9,798 bases of DNA from Clostridia bacterium (lineage in GTDB: Bacteria; Bacillota; Clostridia; Christensenellales; Aristaeellaceae): NCBI GenBank assembly GCA_017537105.1, contig JAFWBZ010000193.1, forward strand, positions 1 to 9,798, read 5' to 3'. Positions within the stretch are counted from its first letter, which is position 1, and the number at the start of each line of letters is the position of its first letter. The notes under the pieces were generated by a model. That model did not search any database. It saw nothing but the letters and a program-made list of their open reading frames with translations, and was not told the origin of the DNA. Below are positions 1-6,232 of this stretch, piece by piece. The position numbers and the translations under genes were made by a program.

Positions 1-14
1 CCCAGTACCGCTGA
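1..14 (+). CDS. pheS: Probable 3' end of pheS (Phe-tRNA synthetase alpha subunit), partial
   Basis: The frame through positions 3-14 reads Gln-Tyr-Arg-stop, ending 20 bases before the pheT start. Bacterial PheS proteins commonly end in a short hydrophobic and basic tail, and pheS normally lies directly upstream of pheT. The call rests on synteny and three codons only. The rest of the gene lies outside the window, so it could be another upstream gene. Confidence 0.4.
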
Positions 15-18
15 TTTG

Positions 19-26
19 AGGGAGGT
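19..26 (+). promoter_or_regulatory. Ribosome binding site of pheT
   Basis: AGGGAGGT lies 8 bases before the ATG at 35. It is a near-perfect Shine-Dalgarno sequence and fixes the pheT start. No promoter is visible in the 34 bases present, which fits co-transcription with pheS. Confidence 0.85.
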
Positions 27-34
27 AGAAGAAC

Positions 35-2431
35 ATGAAAGTCCCGATGAAGTGGCTGAAGGAATACGTGGACATCAATATGCCGGCGGAAGAGTACGGC
101 TCCCGCATGGTGATGACCGGCACCGCCGTCGAGGGCATCGACAGGACCGGCGAGCAGTTTGACAAGGTGGTCGTGGGCAGGGTGCTGTCCTGCGTCGACC
201 ATCCCAATTCCGACCACCTGCACATCTGCATGGTGGACGTGGGCGGAGAGGAGCCCCTGCAGATCGTCTGCGGCGCGCCCAACGTGCACGCGGACATGCG
301 CGTGGCCGCGGCGCTGGACGGCGCGCACCTGCCGGGCGGCGTCAAGATCAAGAAGGGCAAGATGCGCGGCGAGGTCTCCATGGGCATGCTGTGCTCCGGC
401 CCGGAGCTGGACGTGCCCGCCGGGCTGTATCCCCACATCGGCGACGCGGGCATCATCGAAATATTCGAGGATGTCAAGCCCGGCACCGACGTCAAGGAGG
501 TCTTCGGCCTGGGCGACGACGTGGTGGATTTCGAGATCCTGGCCAACCGGCCCGATTGCCTGAGCGTGTGGGGCCTGGCCCGCGAGTCCAGCGCCGTGCT
601 GGAGGAGCACTTCGTGATGCCGGAGATCGCCGTGGAAGAGGCCGGCGCGGGCACCTTTGACGACTACGCGAAGGTCGAGGTGCTGGACGACGAGGCCTGT
701 CAGCGCTACTGCGCCCGGGTGATCACCGACGTGAAGATCGGCCCCAGCCCCAAGTGGATGCGCGAGTACCTGTACGGCGCAGGCGTGCGGCCCATCAACA
801 ACATCGTGGACATCACCAACTTCGTCATGCTGGAGACCGGACACCCGATGCACGCCTTCGACCTTTCCAAGGTGAAGGACCAGACCATCGTGGTGCGCCG
901 CGCGAAGCCCGGCGAGCACCTGGTGACGCTGGACGGCAAGGAGCACGTGCTGGACGAGACCATGCTGGTCATCGCGGACCGGGAGAACGCCACCGGTCTG
1001 GCGGGCATCATGGGCGGCGAGGAATCCGAGATCGTGGACGACACCGCGAGCGTGCTGTTCGAGTGCGCCGCCTTTGAGCGGGCCAACAACCGCATCACTG
1101 CCCGCAAGCCGGGCATCCGCACCGAGTCCAGCGGGCGCTTCGAGAAGGGCGTCTGCCCGGAGACCACCATGGAGGCGCTGGAGCGCGCCTGCATGCTGGT
1201 GAACATGCTGGAGTGCGGCCATGTGGTGCCCGGCGCCTACGACCACTACCCGAACCCCGCCGAGCCCCGGGAGATCGACGCCTCCGTGCGGCGCATCTGC
1301 CGCCGCATCGGCGTGGACGTGCCCGGCGAGACCATGGAGGACATCCTAAACCGCCTGTACATCGACACCACCCTGGCGGGCGACACGCTGCACTGCGAGA
1401 TTCCCGCCTACCGGCAGGACATGGAGACCGAGGCCGACGTGTCCGAGGAAGTGCTGCGCATGTACGGCTACGATCACATTCCCTCCACGCTGATGAACGC
1501 GGTGACCATGCCCGGCTATCGCAACGAAAAGACCGTGTTCGCCGATCGCGCGAAGGCGGCGCTGGTGGGCATGGGCCTGTACGAGGTGCTGAACTACTCC
1601 TTTGTCAGCCCCAGGTGGATGGACAAGCTGAACCTGCTGGAGGACGATCCGCGCCGCCGCATGGTCACGCTGCGCAATCCGCTGGGCGAGGATACCAGCG
1701 TCATGCGCACGAGCCTGGTGCCCAGCATGCTCAACACCGTGGCCGCCAATCTGAACCGCGGCAACGCCGAGGGCAGGCTGTTCGAGCTCTCCAAGGTGTT
1801 CGTGCCTGCGGAAAAGGCCGGGGACCTGCCGGAGGAGAAGACCGCGCTGTGCGTGAGCGCCTTCGGCGAGGACGTGGACTTCTACACCATCAAGAACATC
1901 GTCGTCTGGCTGCTGGCCAAATTCGGGCTGACCCCCGAGATCGAGGCCGTGGGCGACGCCTACTACCATCCCGGCCGCAAGGCCGTGCTGCGCGTGAACG
2001 GCCAAAAGGTCGCCGCGCTGGGTGAGATCCACCCGGACGTGGCCGAGGCCTTCGACATCTCCAACCGGCGGGTGTACGTGGCCGAGGTCGATCTCGACGC
2101 CGTCATGCCCATGGAGAAGGACTTCTACGGCGTGAAGCCGCTGCCGAAGTTCCCCGCCGTCAGCCGCGATATCGCCGTCGTGGTGGAGGAGAAGGTGGGC
2201 GCCGGCACCATGATGGACGCCATCCGCAGGGCGGCCGCCAGGACGCTGGAGGACGTGAAGCTGTTTGACATCTACCGCGGCGACAAGCTGGGCCGGGGCG
2301 TCAAGTCCGTGGCCTACGCCATCACGCTGCGCGCGCCGGACCGCACCCTGACCGACGAGGAGATCAACGGCACCATGGACAAGGTGCTCCGGACGCTGAA
2401 GGAACAGTTCGGCGCGGAGCTCAGGGCATAA
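35..2431 (+). CDS. pheT: Phenylalanine--tRNA ligase beta subunit
   Basis: This is the beta chain of the cytoplasmic alpha2-beta2 Phe-tRNA synthetase. The alpha subunit charges tRNA-Phe, while beta contributes tRNA binding and editing of mischarged Tyr-tRNA. At 798 residues it is full length for the bacterial family. The domain order is canonical. A short N-terminal segment is followed by an OB-fold tRNA-binding domain at about 40-150 (FDKVVVGRVLSC, then the HPNSDHLHIC stretch). The B3/B4 editing domain lies at about 220-390, with RPINNIVDITNFVMLETGHPM. The B5 domain lies at about 410-485 (IPAYRQDMETEADVSEEVLRMYGY). A catalytic-like core spans about 490-690. The C-terminal FDX-ACB anticodon-binding domain covers about 700-798 (KPLPKFPAVSRDIAVVV). 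I see no frameshift or truncation. Its last codons sit 70 bases before the next gene, so read-through is plausible. Confidence 0.97.
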   Translation: MKVPMKWLKEYVDINMPAEEYGSRMVMTGTAVEGIDRTGEQFDKVVVGRVLSCVDHPNSDHLHICMVDVGGEEPLQIVCGAPNVHADMRVAAALDGAHLPGGVKIKKGKMRGEVSMGMLCSGPELDVPAGLYPHIGDAGIIEIFEDVKPGTDVKEVFGLGDDVVDFEILANRPDCLSVWGLARESSAVLEEHFVMPEIAVEEAGAGTFDDYAKVEVLDDEACQRYCARVITDVKIGPSPKWMREYLYGAGVRPINNIVDITNFVMLETGHPMHAFDLSKVKDQTIVVRRAKPGEHLVTLDGKEHVLDETMLVIADRENATGLAGIMGGEESEIVDDTASVLFECAAFERANNRITARKPGIRTESSGRFEKGVCPETTMEALERACMLVNMLECGHVVPGAYDHYPNPAEPREIDASVRRICRRIGVDVPGETMEDILNRLYIDTTLAGDTLHCEIPAYRQDMETEADVSEEVLRMYGYDHIPSTLMNAVTMPGYRNEKTVFADRAKAALVGMGLYEVLNYSFVSPRWMDKLNLLEDDPRRRMVTLRNPLGEDTSVMRTSLVPSMLNTVAANLNRGNAEGRLFELSKVFVPAEKAGDLPEEKTALCVSAFGEDVDFYTIKNIVVWLLAKFGLTPEIEAVGDAYYHPGRKAVLRVNGQKVAALGEIHPDVAEAFDISNRRVYVAEVDLDAVMPMEKDFYGVKPLPKFPAVSRDIAVVVEEKVGAGTMMDAIRRAAARTLEDVKLFDIYRGDKLGRGVKSVAYAITLRAPDRTLTDEEINGTMDKVLRTLKEQFGAELRA

Positions 2432-2491
2432 TCAACCGGGAGACGCACCTGTGGCCTGCCATGGCGACATGGCGGGCCGCTGGCATCCCAT

Positions 2492-2496
2492 GGAGG
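2492..2496 (+). promoter_or_regulatory. Ribosome binding site choosing the ATG at 2502
   Basis: GGAGG lies 5 bases before the ATG at 2502. A second possible initiation, GTG at 2451 with GGGAG at 2438-2442, would add 17 residues (starting VACHGDMAGRW) that do not resemble the N-terminus of the deaminase family. The 2502 start is therefore preferred. Confidence 0.6.
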
Positions 2497-2501
2497 ATGC
2501 G

Positions 2502-2909
2502 ATGGACAGGATTTGGAGCGAAATGCTGGAGGCAGCCCGGGCCGTCCGGAAGGAGCGCAGGGTCTCGGAGTACGTGACCTGCGGCGAGGTGTCCGCGGCG
2601 GTGCGGTCGAAGTCCGGCAGGATCTACACCGGCGTGTGCGTGGACACCTGCTCCACGCTGGGCATCTGCGCGGAGCGCAGCGCCATCTTTCAGATGCTGA
2701 CCCAGGGCGAGCAGGAGATCGACCGCGTGCTGGCGGTGCTCCCCGACGGCTCCAGCGGCGCGCCCTGCGGGGCCTGCCGGGAGCTGATGGTGCAGCTGAT
2801 GCCGGAGACATACCCGGCCATCCGCGTGCTCATGGACAGCGTCTCCGGGCGCGAGATGACCCTGGGCGAGCTGACCCCCGAGTGGTGGATTCAGCCGAAG
2901 GCGAAGTGA
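2502..2909 (+). CDS. Cytidine deaminase-like zinc hydrolase (blasticidin-S-deaminase-like branch)
   Basis: This is a small protein of 135 residues, the size of a homotetrameric cytidine deaminase. The zinc site is complete. C56-A57-E58 supplies one ligand and the proton-shuttling Glu, and P88-C89-G90-A91-C92 supplies the other two cysteines. Family members deaminate a free nucleoside or a nucleoside-like compound. The substrate is uncertain. Where classical cytidine deaminases have an N-x-E nucleoside-ribose motif (for example NVENAS) before the CAE, this protein has CVDTCS. That looks more like the blasticidin-S-deaminase group, as does the ELTPEWW ending. The start is set by GGAGG at 2492; GTG at 2451 is the alternative. 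The gene lies 70 bases after pheT, and 67 bases separate it from sfsA, so all may share a transcript. Confidence 0.82.
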   Translation: MDRIWSEMLEAARAVRKERRVSEYVTCGEVSAAVRSKSGRIYTGVCVDTCSTLGICAERSAIFQMLTQGEQEIDRVLAVLPDGSSGAPCGACRELMVQLMPETYPAIRVLMDSVSGREMTLGELTPEWWIQPKAK

Positions 2910-2976
2910 CGTCGGCACGCACCGCGCGGACGGAGCTGCGCGAGCACGGACACGTGTGCAAGACCCATCGAAAGCC

Positions 2977-3738
2977 ATGAGATATGCCAATGTTTGCGAG
3001 GGCGTCTTCCTGCGCCGCCTGAACCGCTTCGTGGCGGAGGTGCAGATCGAAGGCGCCGTTCAACGCGTCCACGTGAAGAACACGGGCCGCTGCGCGGAGC
3101 TGCTGGTTCCGGATGCCCGGGCCTGGCTGGAGCGCTCCGCTAACCCCGCGCGCAGGACCGCCTGGGATCTCATCGCCGTGGAAAAGCGGCTGCCCGGCGG
3201 CGGCGTGCGGCTGGTGAACCTGGACTCCATGGCGCCCAACCGGGCCGCGATGGAGTGGCTGCATCGCGGCGGACTCGGGCCGCTGGAAGGGCTGCGGGCG
3301 GAGGTCACGGTGGGGGATTCCCGCTTCGACTTCGCGGCGGAGCAGGGCGGCCGGCCGGTGATCGTCGAGGTCAAGGGCTGCACGCTGGAGGAAGGCGGGG
3401 TGGCCCGATTCCCGGACGCGCCCACCGAGCGCGGGCTCAAGCACGTGCGCGGTCTGACGGAGCTGGCGCGGCAGGGGAACCGCTGTGCGGTGCTGATCGT
3501 CATACAGATGCAGGGCGTGCACCGGTTTGAGCCCAACTGGGACACCCACCCGGCCTTCGGCGAGGCGCTGCTCGCGGCGCGGGAGGCGGGCGTGGAGATC
3601 GCGGCGCTGGACTGCCGCGTCCGGCCGGGCGTCGGGGAGATCGATTCGCACGTCCCGGTGCGACTGGAAAGAACAAGCGCTTCCCCGGGCGGGGAGCGGG
3701 GAGGGGCGGATCCCCTCAAAGGAAAGGAAACCCAATGA
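2977..3738 (+). CDS. sfsA: SfsA family DNA/RNA nuclease (sugar fermentation stimulation protein A)
   Basis: SfsA proteins have an N-terminal OB-like nucleic-acid-binding part and a PD-(D/E)XK nuclease core. The E. coli member was first linked to maltose metabolism and bound DNA; the cellular role is still unclear. Diagnostic segments, numbered from this start, are HVKNTGRCAELLVPDA (about 32-47), D118 in SRFDF, E131 and K133 in VEVKGCTL, and FPDAPTERGLKH (about 145-156). The last three mark the nuclease active site. The family is usually about 230-235 residues. This one is 253 because roughly 20 Gly/Ser/Arg-rich residues follow the usual VPVRL ending. That tail is encoded by a very G-rich stretch (3680-3717). 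The start is uncertain, since neither ATG 2977 nor GTG 2956 has a strong ribosome binding site. The stop overlaps the next start (ATGA), which indicates translational coupling. Confidence 0.92.
   Translation: MRYANVCEGVFLRRLNRFVAEVQIEGAVQRVHVKNTGRCAELLVPDARAWLERSANPARRTAWDLIAVEKRLPGGGVRLVNLDSMAPNRAAMEWLHRGGLGPLEGLRAEVTVGDSRFDFAAEQGGRPVIVEVKGCTLEEGGVARFPDAPTERGLKHVRGLTELARQGNRCAVLIVIQMQGVHRFEPNWDTHPAFGEALLAAREAGVEIAALDCRVRPGVGEIDSHVPVRLERTSASPGGERGGADPLKGKETQ
3680..3717 (+). other. G-rich structured segment: quadruplex motif or two alternative hairpins
   Basis: Four G-runs (GGG 3687-3689, GGGG 3691-3694, GGGG 3698-3701, GGGG 3703-3706) with loops of 1, 3 and 1 bases meet the usual G-quadruplex pattern. 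The same bases can instead form two hairpins: TCCCC (3682-3686) with GGGGA (3691-3695), and GAGGGG (3701-3706) with CCCCTC (3712-3717). The two folds exclude each other. The segment lies in the sfsA tail, and its end is three bases before the ribosome binding site AGGAAAGG (3720-3727) of the next gene. A regulatory role is inference. Confidence 0.5.
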
Positions 3739-5132
3739 ACACGGATATCGTCATCATCGGCGCGGGCCCGGCGGGCATATTCACCGCGCTGGAGCTTCTG
3801 CGCAGGGGCAGCAAAAAGAGGATCACCATCTGCGAAAAGGGCGCGGCCATCGAAAACCGCCGCTGTCCCAAGGCAAAGACGCAGAAGTGCGTCAACTGCA
3901 AGCCCTACTGCCACATCACCACCGGCTTTTCCGGCGCCGGCGCGTTTTCAGACGGCAAGCTGTCGCTGTCCTGCGAGGTCGGCGGCGACCTGCCCATGCT
4001 GATCGGAGAGGAGACCGCCCAGGAGACCATCCACTACGCGGACTCCATCTACCTGGAGTTCGGCGCGGACACCCACATCGAGGGCGTCGGCAACACCGAA
4101 GAGGTCAAGCGCATCCGCACCCGGGCCATCCAGGCAGGGCTGAAGCTGGTGGACTGCCCGATTCGCCACCTGGGCACCGAGAAGGCCCAGGAGATCTACT
4201 ACGCCATCGAGCAGCATCTGCTGCGGCACGGCGTGGAGATCCTGTTCGGCTGCGAGTGCCGGGATCTGATTCTGAAGGACGACGTGTGCCTGGGCGTGCG
4301 GGTGATCCTGGACGGGCAGGAGCGCGAGATCCTGGCGGAGCGCACCGTGGTGGCCACGGGGCGGCGCGGCGCGGACTGGCTGGAGGGCCTGTGCGCGGAG
4401 CACGGCATCGCCCACCAGCCCGGCACGGTGGACATCGGCGTGCGCGTGGAGTGCCGCAACGAGATCATGGAGAAGGTCAACGAGGTGCTGTACGAGTCCA
4501 AGCTGATCGGCTATCCCAAGCCCTTCAAGAACAAGGTGCGCACCTTCTGCCAGAACCCCGGCGGGTTTGTGAGCCAGGAAAACTACGACAACAACCTGGC
4601 GGTGGTGAACGGCCATTCCTACAAGGAGAAGAAGTCCGAAAACACCAACCTGTCGATCCTGTGCAGCCACAACTTCTCCGTGCCCTTCAACCAGCCCATC
4701 GCCTACGCTCAGAAGGTGGGCGAGCTGACCAACATGCTGGGGGCGGGCCACATCCTGGTGCAGCGCTTCGGCGACATCCTGGACGGCAAGCGCACCTGGC
4801 AGAAGGAGCTTGCACAGTCCAACGTCCGGCCCACGCTGCCAGACGCCGTGGCCGGCGACATCACCGCCGCCATGCCCTATCGGGCGATGACCAACATCAT
4901 CAACTTCATCCAGGCCATGGACCACGTGGTGCCGGGCTTTGCCAGCTACGAGACGCTGTTGTACTCCCCGGAACTGAAGTTCTACTCCAACCGCGTGAAG
5001 ATGGATGAGCGCTTCACCACCTCCATCAAGGGCCTGCACTGCCTGGGCGATTCCTCCGGCTGGACGCGGGGACTCATGATGGCCAGCGTGATGGGCGTGC
5101 TGATGGGCCGCAGGATCGCGGAGGAGGCGTGA
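3735..5132 (+). CDS. FAD-dependent dehydrogenase, COG2509-like, function unassigned
   Basis: A 465-residue flavoprotein. The N-terminus is a Rossmann dinucleotide-binding fold: G9-A-G11-P-A-G14, with acidic E34 at the end of the second strand to hold the FAD ribose. A cysteine cluster follows at C44, C52, C55 and C59, then GFSGAGAFSDGKL (about 64-76). That pairing of cysteines and GAGAFSDGKL resembles the uncharacterised FAD-dependent dehydrogenases of COG2509, as I recall the family. The C-terminus carries the second FAD motif, GLHCLGDSSGWTRGLMMAS (about 434-452). There is no signal peptide or membrane segment, so it should be cytoplasmic. The ribosome binding site AGGAAAGG lies 7 bases upstream, and the ATG overlaps the sfsA stop. 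The substrate and electron partner are unknown. The Cys cluster could bind an Fe-S centre or zinc, or take part in redox, but the sequence alone does not decide. Confidence 0.92.
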   Translation: MNTDIVIIGAGPAGIFTALELLRRGSKKRITICEKGAAIENRRCPKAKTQKCVNCKPYCHITTGFSGAGAFSDGKLSLSCEVGGDLPMLIGEETAQETIHYADSIYLEFGADTHIEGVGNTEEVKRIRTRAIQAGLKLVDCPIRHLGTEKAQEIYYAIEQHLLRHGVEILFGCECRDLILKDDVCLGVRVILDGQEREILAERTVVATGRRGADWLEGLCAEHGIAHQPGTVDIGVRVECRNEIMEKVNEVLYESKLIGYPKPFKNKVRTFCQNPGGFVSQENYDNNLAVVNGHSYKEKKSENTNLSILCSHNFSVPFNQPIAYAQKVGELTNMLGAGHILVQRFGDILDGKRTWQKELAQSNVRPTLPDAVAGDITAAMPYRAMTNIINFIQAMDHVVPGFASYETLLYSPELKFYSNRVKMDERFTTSIKGLHCLGDSSGWTRGLMMASVMGVLMGRRIAEEA

Positions 5133-5135
5133 GCG

Positions 5136-5164
5136 CGTTCCCGGCGGTGCCCGTCCCGGGAATG
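5136..5164 (+). terminator. Possible terminator hairpin after the FAD gene
   Basis: TTCCCGG (5138-5144) pairs with CCGGGAA (5156-5162) around an 11-base loop, with a further C-G and G-T closing the base. It begins four bases after the stop codon. The following bases (TGACCGTTTTC) give only a weak U-tract, so termination may be inefficient. Confidence 0.42.
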
Positions 5165-5179
5165 ACCGTTTTCAACGAA

Positions 5180-5217
5180 GGGGCCACGAAAAAACCTATG
5201 GCTTTTTTCGCGGCCCT
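5180..5217. repeat. Long imperfect inverted repeat at the dehydrogenase promoter
   Basis: GGGCC (5181-5185) pairs with GGCCC (5212-5216). Next comes one A-C mismatch, then CGAAAAAA (5187-5194) pairs with TTTTTTCG (5203-5210), and CC (5195-5196) pairs with GG (5200-5201) around TAT with C5202 bulged. The right arm covers the expected -35 position of the promoter at 5222. A smaller alternative hairpin, GCCA (5183-5186) with TGGC (5199-5202), is followed directly by six T residues and looks like an intrinsic terminator for the upstream operon. It may act as terminator, operator or both. Confidence 0.65.
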
Positions 5218-5227
5218 GCGCTATAAT
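5199..5227 (+). promoter_or_regulatory. Probable promoter of the SrlD-like dehydrogenase
   Basis: A consensus -10 box TATAAT lies at 5222-5227, 33 bases before the ATG at 5261. The matching -35 position with 17-base spacing (5199-5204, TGGCTT) is a poor match, which suggests a weak promoter or one needing an activator. That position falls inside the inverted repeat. Confidence 0.5.
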
Positions 5228-5260
5228 ACATACAGGAATATGGCAGAAGGAGTGATTCCA

Positions 5261-6136
5261 ATGGTTGACATGAGCAAATGGCAGGCGATTGCGCAGGAGA
5301 AGATCCACGAGCGCCCCGCGACCTCCGGCCGGCTGGGCGGCAAGATCGCCATCGTGACCGGCGCAGCCCAGGGCTTCGGAAAGGGCATCGCCGAGGAGAT
5401 GTACAAGGAAGGCTGCTGCGTCGTGATCGCGGACATGAACCTTCCGGGCGCGCAGGCCGTGGCGGAGGAGCTCGGCGCCAACGCCTGGGCGGTGGAGGTC
5501 AACGTCACCGACGAGGAAAGCGTGGCGAAGATGGTCCAGCAGACCGTGGAGAAGTTCGGCGGCCTGGACATCCTGGTCTCCAATGCCGGCGTCGCCAAGG
5601 CGGGCAATCTGATTGAGCTGGAGAAGAAGACCTTCGATTTCGTCACCAACATCAACTACACCGGCTATTTCCTCTGCGCGAAGTACGCGGCGTCCATCAT
5701 GGAGGCCCAGTACGCCGCGGACAACAGCTGGTTCGGCGACATCATCACCATCAACTCCAAGTCCGGTCTGGAGGGCTCCAAGAACAACTACGCCTATGCG
5801 GGCTCCAAGTTCGGCGGCATCGGCCTGACCCAGAGCTTCGCGCTGGAACTGTGCCCCTTCAACATCAAGGTCAACGCCATCTGTCCCGGCAACTACCTGG
5901 ACGGCCCGCTGTGGTCCGATCCGGAGCGCGGCCTGTTCGTGCAGTACCTGAAGGCGGGCAAGGTGCCCGGCGCCCAGACTGTGGAGGACGTGCGCCGCTT
6001 CTACATGGCGAAGGTGCCCATGAACCGCGGCTGCTTCCCGGCGGACGTGGCGAAGGCCATTTTCTACTGCGTGGAGCAGAAGTACGAGACCGGCCAGGCG
6101 ATCCCGGTCACCGGCGGCCAGGTCATGCTGAACTGA
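5261..6136 (+). CDS. Short-chain dehydrogenase, sorbitol-6-phosphate 2-dehydrogenase (SrlD)-like
   Basis: A 291-residue classical short-chain dehydrogenase/reductase. The cofactor motif T33-G-A-A-A-Q-G-F-G ends at G40, and D58 at the end of the second strand favours NAD(H). N108-A-G110 is present. The catalytic set is N-S166 with Y179-x-x-x-K183. Beyond the generic fold, three stretches closely resemble E. coli SrlD as I recall it: INSKSG..GSKNN, KFGGIGLTQS.AL, and KVP..RGC with a C-terminal TGQ.I.VTGGQVM. SrlD oxidises sorbitol 6-phosphate to fructose 6-phosphate. A 27-residue N-terminal extension before GKIAIVTG is absent from SrlD. The start is fixed by AGAAGGAG (5245-5252), 8 bases before the ATG. 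No PTS sorbitol transporter or srl regulator is in the window, so a different polyol phosphate or sugar substrate is possible. It is monocistronic, with its own promoter and a strong terminator. Confidence 0.92.
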   Translation: MVDMSKWQAIAQEKIHERPATSGRLGGKIAIVTGAAQGFGKGIAEEMYKEGCCVVIADMNLPGAQAVAEELGANAWAVEVNVTDEESVAKMVQQTVEKFGGLDILVSNAGVAKAGNLIELEKKTFDFVTNINYTGYFLCAKYAASIMEAQYAADNSWFGDIITINSKSGLEGSKNNYAYAGSKFGGIGLTQSFALELCPFNIKVNAICPGNYLDGPLWSDPERGLFVQYLKAGKVPGAQTVEDVRRFYMAKVPMNRGCFPADVAKAIFYCVEQKYETGQAIPVTGGQVMLN

Positions 6137-6178
6137 CGGTATTCAACGCGACGCCACAGAGTGCCGCGGCCGATGAAA

Positions 6179-6209
6179 CGGGGACTGCCTCAAGAAGAGG
6201 CAGTCCCCG
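6179..6209. terminator. Bidirectional intrinsic terminator between convergent genes
   Basis: A perfect 13-bp stem runs from CGGGGACTGCCTC (6179-6191) to its complement (6197-6209) with the loop AAGAA. On the plus strand it is followed by CATTCTGTTTG. On the minus strand it is followed by TTTCATC. It lies between the dehydrogenase stop (6136) and the stop of the convergent SH3 gene (6233), so it should end both transcripts. Confidence 0.87.
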
Positions 6210-6232
6210 CATTCTGTTTGATCGTGAAAAGC

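Noticed and set aside
3527..5008. 493-codon plus-strand frame overlapping sfsA and the FAD gene
   Set aside because: It is Arg/Gly/His-rich out-of-frame translation of two clearly recognised genes.
5129..5260. N-terminal extension of the dehydrogenase to 5129
   Set aside because: It would translate through two hairpins and the promoter. The ATG at 5261 has a strong ribosome binding site and matches the family start.
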